This document shows, piece after piece, positions 33,295 to 42,133 of a stretch of DNA of 64,000 nucleotides. The position numbers and the translations under genes are program-made. Within the stretch, counting starts at the first letter, position 1. Each line of letters begins with the position of its first letter. The notes beneath the pieces were generated by a model. That model was not told the DNA's origin and searched no databases. It saw only the letters and a program-made list of their open reading frames with translations. The DNA comes from CAWKDG01 sp963848355 (GTDB lineage Bacteria > Actinomycetota > Acidimicrobiia > Acidimicrobiales > UBA8190), in the NCBI GenBank assembly GCA_963848355.1, contig CAWKDG010000001.1, positions 558,001-622,000 of the forward strand, read 5' to 3'.

Positions 33295-35904
33295 CTACCG
33301 GTCCGAGAGCTGCTCGAACTCCTCGGGTGTCATGAGGACGGCCCGGGCCTTGGAACCCTCAGACGGACCCACGACCCCCCGCCGTTCGAGGAGATCCATC
33401 AACCGACCGGCGCGGGAGAACCCCACCCGGAGCTTGCGTTGCAACATCGAGGTGGACCCTAGCTGAGATCGGACGACCAGCTCCATGGCGGCGACGAGCA
33501 GATCGTCGTCCTCGTCCTCGACAGCGCCGGCGCCGGCGCGGCCATGACCGTCTCCGGCGAGACCTTCGACGTACTGGGGCTGGTGCTGGCGCCGCCAGTG
33601 GGCGACGACGCTCCTGACCTCGCTCTCCGAGACCCACGGACCCTGGATCCGCCGGGCCACCGAGGAGGAGGCGGTGAGCAGGAGCATGTCCCCCTTGCCC
33701 ACCAGTCGCTCGGCACCGGGCTGGTCGAGGATGACCCGACTGTCGGCCAGCGACGACACCGAGAAGGCCAGACGCGAGGGGACGTTGGCCTTGATGACGC
33801 CGGTGATCACGTCGACCGACGGGCGCTGTGTGGCCAGGACGAGATGGATCCCGACGGCCCGGGCCATCTGAGCGATGCGACAGACCGATTCCTCGACGTC
33901 GCGTGCCGCCACCATCATGAGGTCGTTGAGCTCGTCGACCACGACGAGGATGTAGGGGAGCCGTTCACGGTGCACCGGCGGATCGACGATCGCACGCGAT
34001 TCCTCGACGCGCGCCGCGGCCCGGGCGGCGGCCTCGCTCACGATCTCGGTGGCCTCGCTCACGACGTCGGGGCTCTCGTCGGCCCCGGAGACGGCGACGT
34101 CGTCGACCGCTTCGCCGTCAGCCGGCCGCTCGTCGTCGTCGACCGCATCATCGAGACCGTCGATGTCGTCGTCGGGTCCGCAGACGATCGTGCCCAGCTC
34201 GTCGCGAGCGAGCGCCTCGTTGTAGCCGTCGATGTCGCGCATCCCCGCCTCGGCCAGGATGTCGTAGCGGCGTTCCATCTCCGTCACCGCCCATTGCAGG
34301 GCGTTGGCCGCCTTCTTCGGGTCCACCACGACCTGGGTGAGGAGATGGGGAAGGCCGTTGTACTGCCCCAGCTCGACCCGTTTGGGGTCGACCAGGATCA
34401 GCCGGACCTGCTCGGGGGTGGCACGCATGAGGATCGACGTGAGAAGCGAATTGATGCACGACGACTTCCCGGCTCCGGTGGCCCCCGAGATCAGGATGTG
34501 GGGCATCTCGGCCAGGCTGGCCATCACCGGTCGACCGGCGATGTCCCGACCGAGCCCCACCTCCAGGGGATGGGTGGCCTGACGGGCCTCGTCGGACGAC
34601 AGGACGTCCCCCAGGGTGACGAGCTGGCGACGGCGGTTGGGCACCTCGACCCCGATGGCCGACTTCCCCGGGATCGGGGCCAGGATGCGGACGTCGGGTG
34701 ACGCCATGGCGTAGGCGATGTCCTTGGCCAAGCTGGTGACGCGGGCCACCTTGACCCCCGGACCCAGTTCGAGCTCGAAGCGGGTGACGGTCGGCCCGAC
34801 GGTGTTGCCGAGGAGCCGGGTGGCCACGCCGTGCGCGTTGAGGGAGTCGACGAGGGCGCGTCCGGCGACGGCGATCTCCTTGTGATCGAGATGCTGTTGC
34901 TTGGACCGGCTCAGTGACGTCGGAGGGGGCAACCGCCACTCACCGGCGGGCATCCCGAGATCGACCTCGAGCTGGTCGCCGCGGGCGGCGACCGCCTGCT
35001 TCTCGAGGGGGGCTGGCGGGGCGACGGCCGCGTCGGCCTGCTCGTCGGGCTCCGTCACGACGGGTGGGGGTCCCACCGGCGGAAGGGCCAGGTCGAAGAG
35101 CTCGGGCGTCATTCGCAGGGCGGAGGCACGGCCGGCATCGGAAGGTTCGAGCACGGCGTCGCCCTCGATCTCCTCGTCCTCGTCGGGGACGAGAGCACGC
35201 CACAGATCCATGGCGCCGCCAGCCACGGCGGTGGCGGCCCGTCGCAGGGTGATCCCGGTGAACAGGACCAGGGCCAGGGTGAGGACGGCGACCAGCACGA
35301 CCGACGCCCCCCAGTCACCGATCCCCCGGCGCAGGGGAGTTCCGGCGGCGATGCCCACCCACCCACCGGCGGCGGCCAGCCTGGACCAGGACGCCGTGGG
35401 ACGCGGGGCGCCTCCGGCGATGTCGGCCAGGCCCGAGACGGCGACCACCGTGAGGACCAGGCCGATGCCGACGCGCGCCTTCTCGCGTTCGAAGGGGCCG
35501 ATGACGAGGACGACGCCAGCGCCGGCACAGCCGAGGGGGACGACGAAGCGACCGACCCCGAGGACGGCCCCGAGACCGTGGCGCACGCCCTGGCCCACGG
35601 GACCGAGGGCGTCGGCATAGAGCGCCAGGGCACCTAGGACCGCCGCCGTGAGCAGGACGATGCCCCAGACGTCCTCGGCATGGGACCCGAACACCGACCC
35701 GACGGAGGCGAAGAATCCGGGCGTCGGCGCCGGGCGCGGTGCTCGACGCCGCGCCCGGGAAACGGACTTGGCGGCCGGACGGCGGGTCGTGGCCCGCTGA
35801 CGGGACCGGCCCGGGGAGGCTGGAGCCCGACGGGACTTGGAGGTCTCCTTGGCCGACGGGCGAGTGCCCGCGGCGCGACTCTTCGTGGTCACCACAATGC
35901 CCAC
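33295..35904 (-). CDS. ftsK: DNA translocase FtsK/SpoIIIE with acidic insertion
   Basis: Septal ATP-driven DNA pump (about 869 residues). A basic N-terminus (1-60) precedes four membrane segments (about 75-235), a short linker, the alpha domain (LVDSLNAHGVATRLLGNTVGPTVTRFE), the beta domain with ISGATGAGKSSCINSLL (Walker A, about 470) and VVVDELNDLMM (Walker B, about 650), and the gamma winged helix (LRVGFSRAGRLMDLLERRGVVGPSEGSKAR). Between Walker A and B, after GYNEALARDELG, lies an insertion of about 70 residues rich in Asp/Glu (about 575-645) that typical FtsK lacks. The start is ambiguous: GTG at 35904, 35895 or 35892. Confidence 0.95.
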   Translation of the reverse strand: MGIVVTTKSRAAGTRPSAKETSKSRRAPASPGRSRQRATTRRPAAKSVSRARRRAPRPAPTPGFFASVGSVFGSHAEDVWGIVLLTAAVLGALALYADALGPVGQGVRHGLGAVLGVGRFVVPLGCAGAGVVLVIGPFEREKARVGIGLVLTVVAVSGLADIAGGAPRPTASWSRLAAAGGWVGIAAGTPLRRGIGDWGASVVLVAVLTLALVLFTGITLRRAATAVAGGAMDLWRALVPDEDEEIEGDAVLEPSDAGRASALRMTPELFDLALPPVGPPPVVTEPDEQADAAVAPPAPLEKQAVAARGDQLEVDLGMPAGEWRLPPPTSLSRSKQQHLDHKEIAVAGRALVDSLNAHGVATRLLGNTVGPTVTRFELELGPGVKVARVTSLAKDIAYAMASPDVRILAPIPGKSAIGVEVPNRRRQLVTLGDVLSSDEARQATHPLEVGLGRDIAGRPVMASLAEMPHILISGATGAGKSSCINSLLTSILMRATPEQVRLILVDPKRVELGQYNGLPHLLTQVVVDPKKAANALQWAVTEMERRYDILAEAGMRDIDGYNEALARDELGTIVCGPDDDIDGLDDAVDDDERPADGEAVDDVAVSGADESPDVVSEATEIVSEAAARAAARVEESRAIVDPPVHRERLPYILVVVDELNDLMMVAARDVEESVCRIAQMARAVGIHLVLATQRPSVDVITGVIKANVPSRLAFSVSSLADSRVILDQPGAERLVGKGDMLLLTASSSVARRIQGPWVSESEVRSVVAHWRRQHQPQYVEGLAGDGHGRAGAGAVEDEDDDLLVAAMELVVRSQLGSTSMLQRKLRVGFSRAGRLMDLLERRGVVGPSEGSKARAVLMTPEEFEQLSDR

Positions 35905-35952
35905 AACGGTAACAGCAGTCCCAACAGCCCCCGAGGACCGGGTACGAGGGAC

Positions 35953-37615
35953 TCAGACGATGACGACGACAGGCACGATCATGGGCCGGCGCCGGGTGCG
36001 CTCCCCCACCAGCTTGCCCAGGGCCTTTCGGGCGTGGCGCCGCAGGGTCTCCTGGTCGACGGCACCGTCGGCCAGGGCTTTCTCCAGGGCCACCCGGACC
36101 ACCAGGCTGGCTTCCTCGAGCAGCTCCTCGGCCTCGGGGGCGTGGATCCACCCCCGGGTGATGATCTCCGGAGCGCTCACGACCTCTGCCGCGTGGGGGT
36201 CCACGGTGGCCACCACCACCACCACGCCTTCCTCGGCCAGGACCCGTCGGTCCCTCAGGACGCCATGGCCCACATCGCCGACCGTGCCGTCGACATAGAG
36301 GAAACCGGCAGGCACGTCGTCACCTCGCCACACGCCATCGTCGGCGATGACGACGGAGTCCCCGTCCTCGCACAACAGGGCCTTCTCCTCGGCGACCCCC
36401 ATCCGCACGGCCAGGCGGGCGTGGTGCACCATGTGGCGGTACTCGCCGTGCACGGGGATGAACCACTCGGGCCGGGCCACGGCCAGCAGGGTCTGGAGCT
36501 CGCCCTGACGGGCGTGCCCACTCACGTGGACCGGTTCCATCCCGGTGTGGATCACCTCGGCCCCGCGGCGGTGGAGGCGATCGATGACGCGTCCGACGGC
36601 CCATTCGTTGCCGGGGATGGGATGAGCGCTGATGACCACGACGTCCCCGGGTCGCAGCTTGAGCCATTTGCTCTCCCCCGCCGCCATGAGCGACAGGGCC
36701 GACAGCGGCTCACCTTGCGATCCCGTCGACACCACACACACCCGTCCCGGCTCCAGGCTGTCGATGTCCTCGACGTCGACGAAGGCGTCGTCGGGGACGT
36801 GCAGGAGATCGAGCCGGCGGGCCAGCTCGACGTTCTTGGCCATGGAGCGCCCGAGCGTCGCCACCTTGCGCCCGCATGTCGAGCGCGGCGTCGATCACCT
36901 GTTGGACGCGGTGGATGTGGCTGGCGAAGCACGTCACGATCAGTCGCCGGCCGGAGTGGACGGCGAACAACCGCCGCAGGGTAGCGCCGACGTTGCTCTC
37001 CGAGTCGGTGAACCCGGGCTCCTCGGCATTGGTCGAGTCCGAGAGCAGCAGCCGGATGCCGGGGCCGTCGGCCAGGGCGCCGATGTGGGCCAGGTCGGTG
37101 AGGCGGCCGTCCACCGGTGTGAGGTCGAGCTTGAAGTCCCCCGAGTGGAGGACGATCCCCTGGGGCGTGTGGAAGGCGGTGGCGAAGCCGTGGGGAACGG
37201 AGTGGGTGACGGGGATGAACTCGACCTCGAACGGCCCGACGGGCCGTTTCTCACCGTCGTGGACTTCGACGAAGTCAGCCTTGTCACCCAGTCCCGCCTC
37301 GTCCACCCGGTTGCGCGCCAGCCCCAGAGTCAGGGCCGAACCGTAGACGGGGACGGAGAGATCACGCAGCAGATAGGCCAGACCACCGGTGTGGTCCTCG
37401 TGGCCGTGGGTGAGCACCACGGCCTCCACCTGATCGGCATGGTCGCGCAGGTACGAGAGATCGGGGAGCACGAGATCGATGCCGGGCATGTCGGCGTCGG
37501 GGAACATGATGCCGCAGTCGAGGACGACCATACGCCCGTCGACCTCGATGCAGGCGCAGTTGCGGCCGATCTCGCCCAGGCCGCCGAGAAAGCTGACGCG
37601 GACCGATTCAGGCAA
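35953..37615 (-). CDS. rnj: Ribonuclease J (frameshifted)
   Basis: Metallo-beta-lactamase/beta-CASP exo- and endoribonuclease. The N-terminal frame (37615 to about 36875) has LGGLGEIGRNCACIE, LTHGHEDHTGGL (HxHxDH zinc site) and LHSGDFKLDLTP, ending ASHIHRVQQVIDAALDM. The next residues GRKVATLGRSMAKN and the beta-CASP and C-terminal parts (VVSTGSQGEPLSALS, PVHGEYRHM) are in another frame from about 36873 to 35953. One extra base at 36871-36874 separates them; corrected length about 553 residues. TTG at 37613-37615 is the only start near the family N-terminus and overlaps the end of dapA. dapA-rnj is a standard actinobacterial pair. Confidence 0.9.
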
Positions 37616-38552
37616 GCGGTCCGCCTGCCCGGGTGTCGGCGGACGCTCCCGGAGGACGGCCCAGGCGCGACATCACCAGCCGGGCCTGACCGTCGAGCTC
37701 GGGGGCGGCGGCGCCGAGGGGCAGTCGGCACTGTCCGGCCGGGAGGCCGAGGGCACGGCAGGCCGCCTTGGCCGGGACCGGGTTCGGATGGGTCTCGGTG
37801 GACTCGAAGTCGTAGGACTCCATGAGCCGGGCGTTCAGGGACCTGGCCGCGTCGATGTCGCCCTTGGCGAAGGCGCTCACCATCTGCCCCATCTCGATGC
37901 CGGCCCAGTGGCTGGCCACGCTCACGAGACCGACGGCGCCCACGGCCAGGAAGGCCAGGGCCATGTTGTCGTCGCCGCAGTAGACCTCGAAACCGTCAGG
38001 GGCTTCGGCCGCCATCCGGGCCGTGCCGGGGACGTCGCCGGCGGCGTCCTTGACCCCCAGGATGTTGGGCACGGCCCTCGCCAACCGCAGCATGGTCTCG
38101 TGGGCGATCTTGCGACCCGTCCGCACGGGGATGTCGTAGAGCATCACGGGGAGCGCAGTGCTGTCGGCCACGGCGGCGAAGTGGTCGGCCAACCCGTGTT
38201 GCGACGGGCGGTTGTAGTACGGGGTCACGACCAGGATCCCGTCGACGCCGGCGTCGGTGGCCATCCGGGTGCGTTCGATGGAGTGGCGGGTGTCGTTCGT
38301 CCCCGTTCCGGCGATGACCGGGACCGTGACGGCTTCGGCCACCGCCCGCCACAGATCGGCGCACTCGGAGTCGGAGAGGACGGGAGCCTCGCCGGTGGTG
38401 CCGGCCACCACCAGTCCGTCGCTGCCGTGGGCCGCCAGCCACCGGGCCAGGGTCACAGCCCCCTCGAGGTCGAGCGCGCCCGAGTCGTCGAAGGGCGTGA
38501 CCATGGCCGTCACGACGGCGCCGAAGCGACCGGCTCCCGGGATCGATGCCAC
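37608..38552 (-). CDS. dapA: 4-hydroxy-tetrahydrodipicolinate synthase DapA
   Basis: Class I aldolase condensing pyruvate with aspartate semialdehyde (314 residues). Motifs: AMVTPFDDSGALDLE, GTTGEAPVLSDSE, VVTPYYNRPSQHGL (Tyr of the catalytic triad), PVMLYDIPVRTG and NILGVKDAAGD (Schiff-base Lys). GTG at 38550-38552 follows a TAGCCT -10 (38559-38564) by six bases, so a leaderless mRNA is expected. The C-terminal 20 residues (GRPPGASADTRAGGPLA) are unconserved and overlap the rnj start. Confidence 0.95.
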   Translation of the reverse strand: MASIPGAGRFGAVVTAMVTPFDDSGALDLEGAVTLARWLAAHGSDGLVVAGTTGEAPVLSDSECADLWRAVAEAVTVPVIAGTGTNDTRHSIERTRMATDAGVDGILVVTPYYNRPSQHGLADHFAAVADSTALPVMLYDIPVRTGRKIAHETMLRLARAVPNILGVKDAAGDVPGTARMAAEAPDGFEVYCGDDNMALAFLAVGAVGLVSVASHWAGIEMGQMVSAFAKGDIDAARSLNARLMESYDFESTETHPNPVPAKAACRALGLPAGQCRLPLGAAAPELDGQARLVMSRLGRPPGASADTRAGGPLA

Positions 38553-38583
38553 GGGGCCAGGCTAACGGGGATTGCGCCCCCGA

Positions 38584-38598
38584 GGGGACGAAGTCCCC
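38584..38598 (-). terminator. Terminator-like hairpin between the diiron gene and dapA
   Basis: GGGGAC-GAA-GTCCCC (six base pairs) lies about 35 bases after the diiron-protein stop and just upstream of the dapA -10. Flanking CCCCGA/TCGGGG segments allow alternative pairings. There is no T-run. Confidence 0.4.
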
Positions 38599-38630
38599 GA
38601 GGTCGGGGCAAACGGCGTCGACGAGCCGGG

Positions 38631-39758
38631 TCAGGCGACGGCTTCGGTCCCCGTGGCCTGCAGGCTGTCGTACTCCTCGCCGGTGTCCGCCCAGTCCTCG
38701 AAGGCGATCACGCCCAGCTCGGTGAACTTCTGGCGCAACCAGCCGTCGGCGGCGTCGAGGAGCCCGAGTTTCTTGCAGTTGGGCACGATCTTCGAGAACA
38801 GCAGGGTCTGGAACGTCTGGCGCTCGGGCACCTGCAAGAGCAGCGGGACGATCTCCTTGGGGTTGGCCCCCATGCGGTCCCATACCTCTTGCTGGAGGAA
38901 CCGGTCACGCATGCGCACGGCCGCCTCGAAGGCGAACTCCTGCCGCTCGCGGATCTCGCCGGCCGAGAGCTGGTCGTAGTACTCCTGGAGGCTCAGGACC
39001 CCGAAGGCCACGTGGCGCGACTCGTCGGACATCACGTACCGCAACAGCTGCTTGAGGAGCGGCTCGGTCGTCATCTGGTGCATGAAGCCGAACGCCGCCA
39101 GCGCCAGACCTTCGACCATGATCTGCATCCCGAGATAGGTCATGTCCCAGCGCTTGTCGCCGATGATGTCGTCGAGGAGCAGGCGCAGGTGGGCATTGAT
39201 CGGGTAGTGGCCCGACAGCTTGTCGTCGAGGTACTTGGAGAACACCTCGACATGGCGGGCCTCGTCGACCACCTGGGTGGCGGCGTAGTACTTGGCGTCG
39301 ATCCACGGAACGGACTCGACGATCTTGGCCGTGCACACGAGGGCGCCCTGCTCGCCGTGCATGAATTGCGACAGCGTCCAGTTCTGGCTCTCCACGCCGA
39401 ACTGCAGCCACTCCTTGTCGCCCCAACTGGCCACGCAGGTGCCGGAGACGTCGATTCCCTCGTGGAACCCGCCGTTGGCGATGGCGTTGGCCTGGACCAC
39501 CTTCTCCTGGTCGACCTCGGTCTCCCAGGGAAGGTCGGTCTGGCCGTTCCACTGGGCCTTCTTGGCCTTCTCGTAGAGCTTGTCCAGTTTGGGCCGCTGG
39601 CCCTTCTCGTAGTCCCACGTGAACACAGTGTCGTACACCGAGTGCACCGAGTGCAGCTGCTCGTCGGTGTCGGTGTTGACGACCGACATGATGGCCTCGA
39701 GGTCGTTGATGTCCTCGCGGCCGATGATGTCGGCCGTCGGACGCATCTGGTCGGTCAT
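38631..39758 (-). CDS. Ferritin-like carboxylate-bridged diiron protein
   Basis: Soluble helical protein of 375 residues with a complete set of diiron ligands: FMHGEQGALV (Glu), VVDEARHVEVF (ExxH), QIMVEGLALAAF (Glu) and VMSDESRHVAFG (ExxH). The spacing matches the ferritin-like superfamily that includes ribonucleotide reductase R2, AurF-type N-oxygenases and desaturases. There is no Tyr-radical partner gene, so I do not call it R2; the substrate is unknown. ATG at 39756-39758 has AGAGGGGAAG upstream and overlaps the TetR stop as ATGA, so it is cotranscribed with that regulator, its probable controller. Well expressed in look: little low-complexity sequence. Confidence 0.82.
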   Translation of the reverse strand: MTDQMRPTADIIGREDINDLEAIMSVVNTDTDEQLHSVHSVYDTVFTWDYEKGQRPKLDKLYEKAKKAQWNGQTDLPWETEVDQEKVVQANAIANGGFHEGIDVSGTCVASWGDKEWLQFGVESQNWTLSQFMHGEQGALVCTAKIVESVPWIDAKYYAATQVVDEARHVEVFSKYLDDKLSGHYPINAHLRLLLDDIIGDKRWDMTYLGMQIMVEGLALAAFGFMHQMTTEPLLKQLLRYVMSDESRHVAFGVLSLQEYYDQLSAGEIRERQEFAFEAAVRMRDRFLQQEVWDRMGANPKEIVPLLLQVPERQTFQTLLFSKIVPNCKKLGLLDAADGWLRQKFTELGVIAFEDWADTGEEYDSLQATGTEAVA

Positions 39759-40513
39759 GACACTTCCCCTCTGTGTGTTCGGGTTGATCGTGGAGTTCGG
39801 TCGATCCGTTCCACGGCTCCGCTGTGGACTGTGGCTGTGACTGTGGCGTCCGTGCTGGCTGTGTCGCCGGCCTCGGGCCTGTTCCGGGGAAGGATGAAGG
39901 TCCGCACCAGGTGGCGCACCCGCACCTCGTCGGTGAGGTCGATCCCGTCGGCCGGGCACAGGAGATGCGAGAGCACGATTCGGGCGGCCCACTCGGCCAC
40001 CCGCTTGGCCTCCTCGTGATCGAGCCAGCGCCCGAGGAAGGGTGCGGTGAAGGTGGACGACACCTCCAGGACGCTGTCCATGTGGGAGAAGGCCAGGTGC
40101 GGGAGGATGACTTCGGGCTCGTGGTCGAGCAGGAACAACAGAGCCGGGTGGTGGCGGATGCGGACGGCGGCCTCGTTCATGCCGGCCACCAAGACGTCTT
40201 CGAGGTCGGTCGCCGCGCCCATACGCAGTGCCAGGGCGCTGAAGAAACGGGCCACCTCGGTGTCCACCACGGCCGACATCACGCCGTCCTTCCCGCCGGG
40301 GAAGACGCGGTAGACGGTGGCGCGGCTGCACCCGGCGATGCGCGCGACGTCGTCGAGCGTGGTCTTGGCTATTCCCTGCCGGGCGATGCAGTGGAGCGCA
40401 GCGTCGGCCAGGCGCACCCGCTGCGGTTCTGTCCCCTCGCCGGTGGTGCGCCGGCGAGCCGCGGCGCTCCCGTGATCCTCGTCACGGACGAGCTCCAACC
40501 GCACCCTGCTCAC
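39755..40513 (-). CDS. TetR-family transcriptional regulator (upstream of the diiron gene)
   Basis: DNA-binding domain near residues 20-70: LADAALHCIARQGIAKTTLDDVARIAGCSRATVYRVFPGGKD, with the helix-turn-helix at TTLDDVARIAGCSRATVYRVF. The ligand domain is typical in length (total 252 residues), with an unconserved Thr/Arg-rich tail. GTG at 40511-40513 is chosen because a consensus promoter ends six bases before it; the frame can be extended to 40549, but that would place coding sequence over the -35 and -10. The stop overlaps the diiron gene start as ATGA. Confidence 0.88.
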   Translation of the reverse strand: MSRVRLELVRDEDHGSAAARRRTTGEGTEPQRVRLADAALHCIARQGIAKTTLDDVARIAGCSRATVYRVFPGGKDGVMSAVVDTEVARFFSALALRMGAATDLEDVLVAGMNEAAVRIRHHPALLFLLDHEPEVILPHLAFSHMDSVLEVSSTFTAPFLGRWLDHEEAKRVAEWAARIVLSHLLCPADGIDLTDEVRVRHLVRTFILPRNRPEAGDTASTDATVTATVHSGAVERIDRTPRSTRTHRGEVS

Positions 40514-40515
40514 AT

Positions 40516-40549
40516 TGAGACAATATTGCGATGAGTGTCTCATTGTCAA
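40516..40549 (-). promoter_or_regulatory. TetR promoter and operator palindrome
   Basis: The minus strand has TTGACA (40544-40549) and TATTGT (40520-40525) with an 18-base spacer, the best promoter match in the window. An inverted repeat TGAGACA-N13-TGTCTCA (40516-40542) spans the spacer and -10, ideally placed for TetR repression. Transcription would begin at or one base before the GTG, giving a leaderless mRNA for tetR and the diiron gene. Confidence 0.75.
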
Positions 40550-40583
40550 CGAATCGGAGGGCTTCAGGCAGCACCAGGGTGCC

Positions 40584-41168
40584 TTACCTGTCCACTATCT
40601 GCGTCGCTCCCACTACTCCCGGGAGCAACTCCACCCGGACCAATTTTCGGACCTCGTCGGGATCGGACAGGTCCCATCGCCCGGGGGCCGAGATGTAGGA
40701 CAGGATCATCCGGGCCAGGAAGTCGGCCGCCTCGTGGACGGCGAGGCCCTCGGGCAGTCCGTGCTCCTGGAGATAGGGCACGAGGAAGCCACTGATGAGA
40801 CCGACGGTCCGATTGGACTCCACCGTGAGCTTGGGCAGAAGGACATCGGGCTCGGTCTCCAGGACCTTCTGGAGGACCTCATGGTCGAGCACCTGGCGGC
40901 GGGCGAAGAGGAGGCCCCGTTCGAGAACCTCCTCGAGCGACGAAGCCCCGTGCACCTCCTCGTAGAGCCTCCCGAAGAACTGGAGGTACTGCCACGAGAC
41001 GACGGCGTCGACGAGCTCGTCACGACCACCGGGGAAGTACCGGTACACCGTGGCCCGCGACAGTCCCGCCTGGCGTGCCGCGTCCTCGACGGTCGTCTTG
41101 GACAGCCCCCAGCGCGCCACGCACTCGTAGGTGGCCTCGAGGATCCGCTGGCGGGTGTCGTTGTCCAC
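40584..41168 (-). CDS. TetR-family transcriptional regulator (second)
   Basis: Regulator of 194 residues: QRILEATYECVARWGLSKTTVEDAARQAGLSRATVYRYFPGGRDELVDAVV is a textbook TetR DNA-binding domain at residues 6-55; the rest is helical ligand domain (VLETEPDVLLPKLTVES). It shares the layout of the first TetR protein (both have RATVYR-FPGG-D and a xEPxxxLPxL segment), so the two probably arose by duplication. GTG at 41166-41168 follows a TAGCCT -10 (41176-41181) by seven bases. It lies 70 bases upstream of the first TetR gene start. Confidence 0.88.
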   Translation of the reverse strand: MDNDTRQRILEATYECVARWGLSKTTVEDAARQAGLSRATVYRYFPGGRDELVDAVVSWQYLQFFGRLYEEVHGASSLEEVLERGLLFARRQVLDHEVLQKVLETEPDVLLPKLTVESNRTVGLISGFLVPYLQEHGLPEGLAVHEAADFLARMILSYISAPGRWDLSDPDEVRKLVRVELLPGVVGATQIVDR

Positions 41169-41261
41169 TGCTCCGAGGCTACCGGCGGGGCCCGCCGACG
41201 ACGGGCTCCTGTGGCCGGTCTTTCCCCCTCGCCGACTTCTTTCCGATCAGAACGACAAAAG

Positions 41262-42071
41262 TCAGAACGACAACAGGTTGTCGAGTCCGACGGTCAGTCC
41301 GGGCCTGTCCGCCACCGACTTCACGGCGAGGAGCACGCCGGGCATGTAGGAGGAACGGTCGTAGGAGTCCTGCCGCAGGGTCAGGCTCTGACCCAGGGCG
41401 CCGAAGATGACCTCCTGGTGTGCCACCAGTCCCTGGAGCCGGACCGAGTGGATCCGGATCCCGCCCGGACCGGCGCCACCACGGGCGCCGGGGACGATCG
41501 CCGATGCCGTCCGGTCGGCGGGCCACGGTGGTCGGCCGGCGGCGCGCCGGGCCTCGTCGACGCGCTGCGCCGTCTTCACGGCTGTGCCCGACGGGGCGTC
41601 GAGCTTTCCGTCGTGGTGGAACTCCACGATCTCGACCCCGTCCATGAACGGTGCCGCCAACTCGGCGAAGCGCATCATGAGAACGGCGCCGATGGCGAAG
41701 TTGGCGGCGAGGACGCAGTTGGCCGGGGACGAGGTGAAGAGGGCTTCGATCTCGCCCAGATCGACGTCGGAGATGCCGGTGGTGCCTACGACGCAATGGA
41801 CGCCGTGCCCCGCGCACCACCGCATGTTCTGCGCCGCCACATCGGCCACGGTGAAGTCGACGGCCACTTCGGCTCCCGCCCGTTCGAGGTCGCTGACGTC
41901 GCCGGCCACCTGGAGGCCGGCACCGTCGGATCCGGTGACCTGGCGCAGATCGATACCGGCCAGGGCGGGATCGACGGCGGCCACCAACTCCAAGTCGGCG
42001 TCCTCGGACACCGCCCGACAGACCTCACGACCCATTCGGCCTCCGGCCCCGAGGACTGCGACCCGCACCAT
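41262..42071 (-). CDS. dapB: 4-hydroxy-tetrahydrodipicolinate reductase DapB
   Basis: NAD(P)H-dependent reductase following DapA (269 residues). Motifs: VAVLGAGGRMGREVCRAV (dinucleotide fold), AVDFTVADVAAQN, VVGTTGISDVDLGEIE, ANFAIGAVLMMRFAELAA, EIVEFHHDGKLDAPSGTA (catalytic His-His and Lys) and RQDSYDRSSYMPGVLLAV. ATG at 42069-42071 is preceded by a TAGGGT -10 (42078-42083) six bases upstream, implying a leaderless mRNA. The last codons and stop lie in the first of two copies of TTGTCGTTCTGA (41247-41273). Confidence 0.95.
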   Translation of the reverse strand: MVRVAVLGAGGRMGREVCRAVSEDADLELVAAVDPALAGIDLRQVTGSDGAGLQVAGDVSDLERAGAEVAVDFTVADVAAQNMRWCAGHGVHCVVGTTGISDVDLGEIEALFTSSPANCVLAANFAIGAVLMMRFAELAAPFMDGVEIVEFHHDGKLDAPSGTAVKTAQRVDEARRAAGRPPWPADRTASAIVPGARGGAGPGGIRIHSVRLQGLVAHQEVIFGALGQSLTLRQDSYDRSSYMPGVLLAVKSVADRPGLTVGLDNLLSF

Positions 42072-42133
42072 GACGCGACCCTATCGGGCGCCGGCGTGTC
42101 GCCCCGCCGGCGCCGGAGTGTCGAAGGTGACGC

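Noticed and set aside
38631..39758. Diiron protein considered as ribonucleotide reductase subunit R2
   Set aside because: No R1 or NrdI gene beside it and no recognisable R2 C-terminus or radical-Tyr context; nrdR is 17 kb away.
40514..40549. N-terminal extension of the first TetR to a TTG at 40549
   Set aside because: It would put coding sequence over a consensus -35/-10 and operator; the GTG at 40511-40513 directly after the -10 is far more likely.
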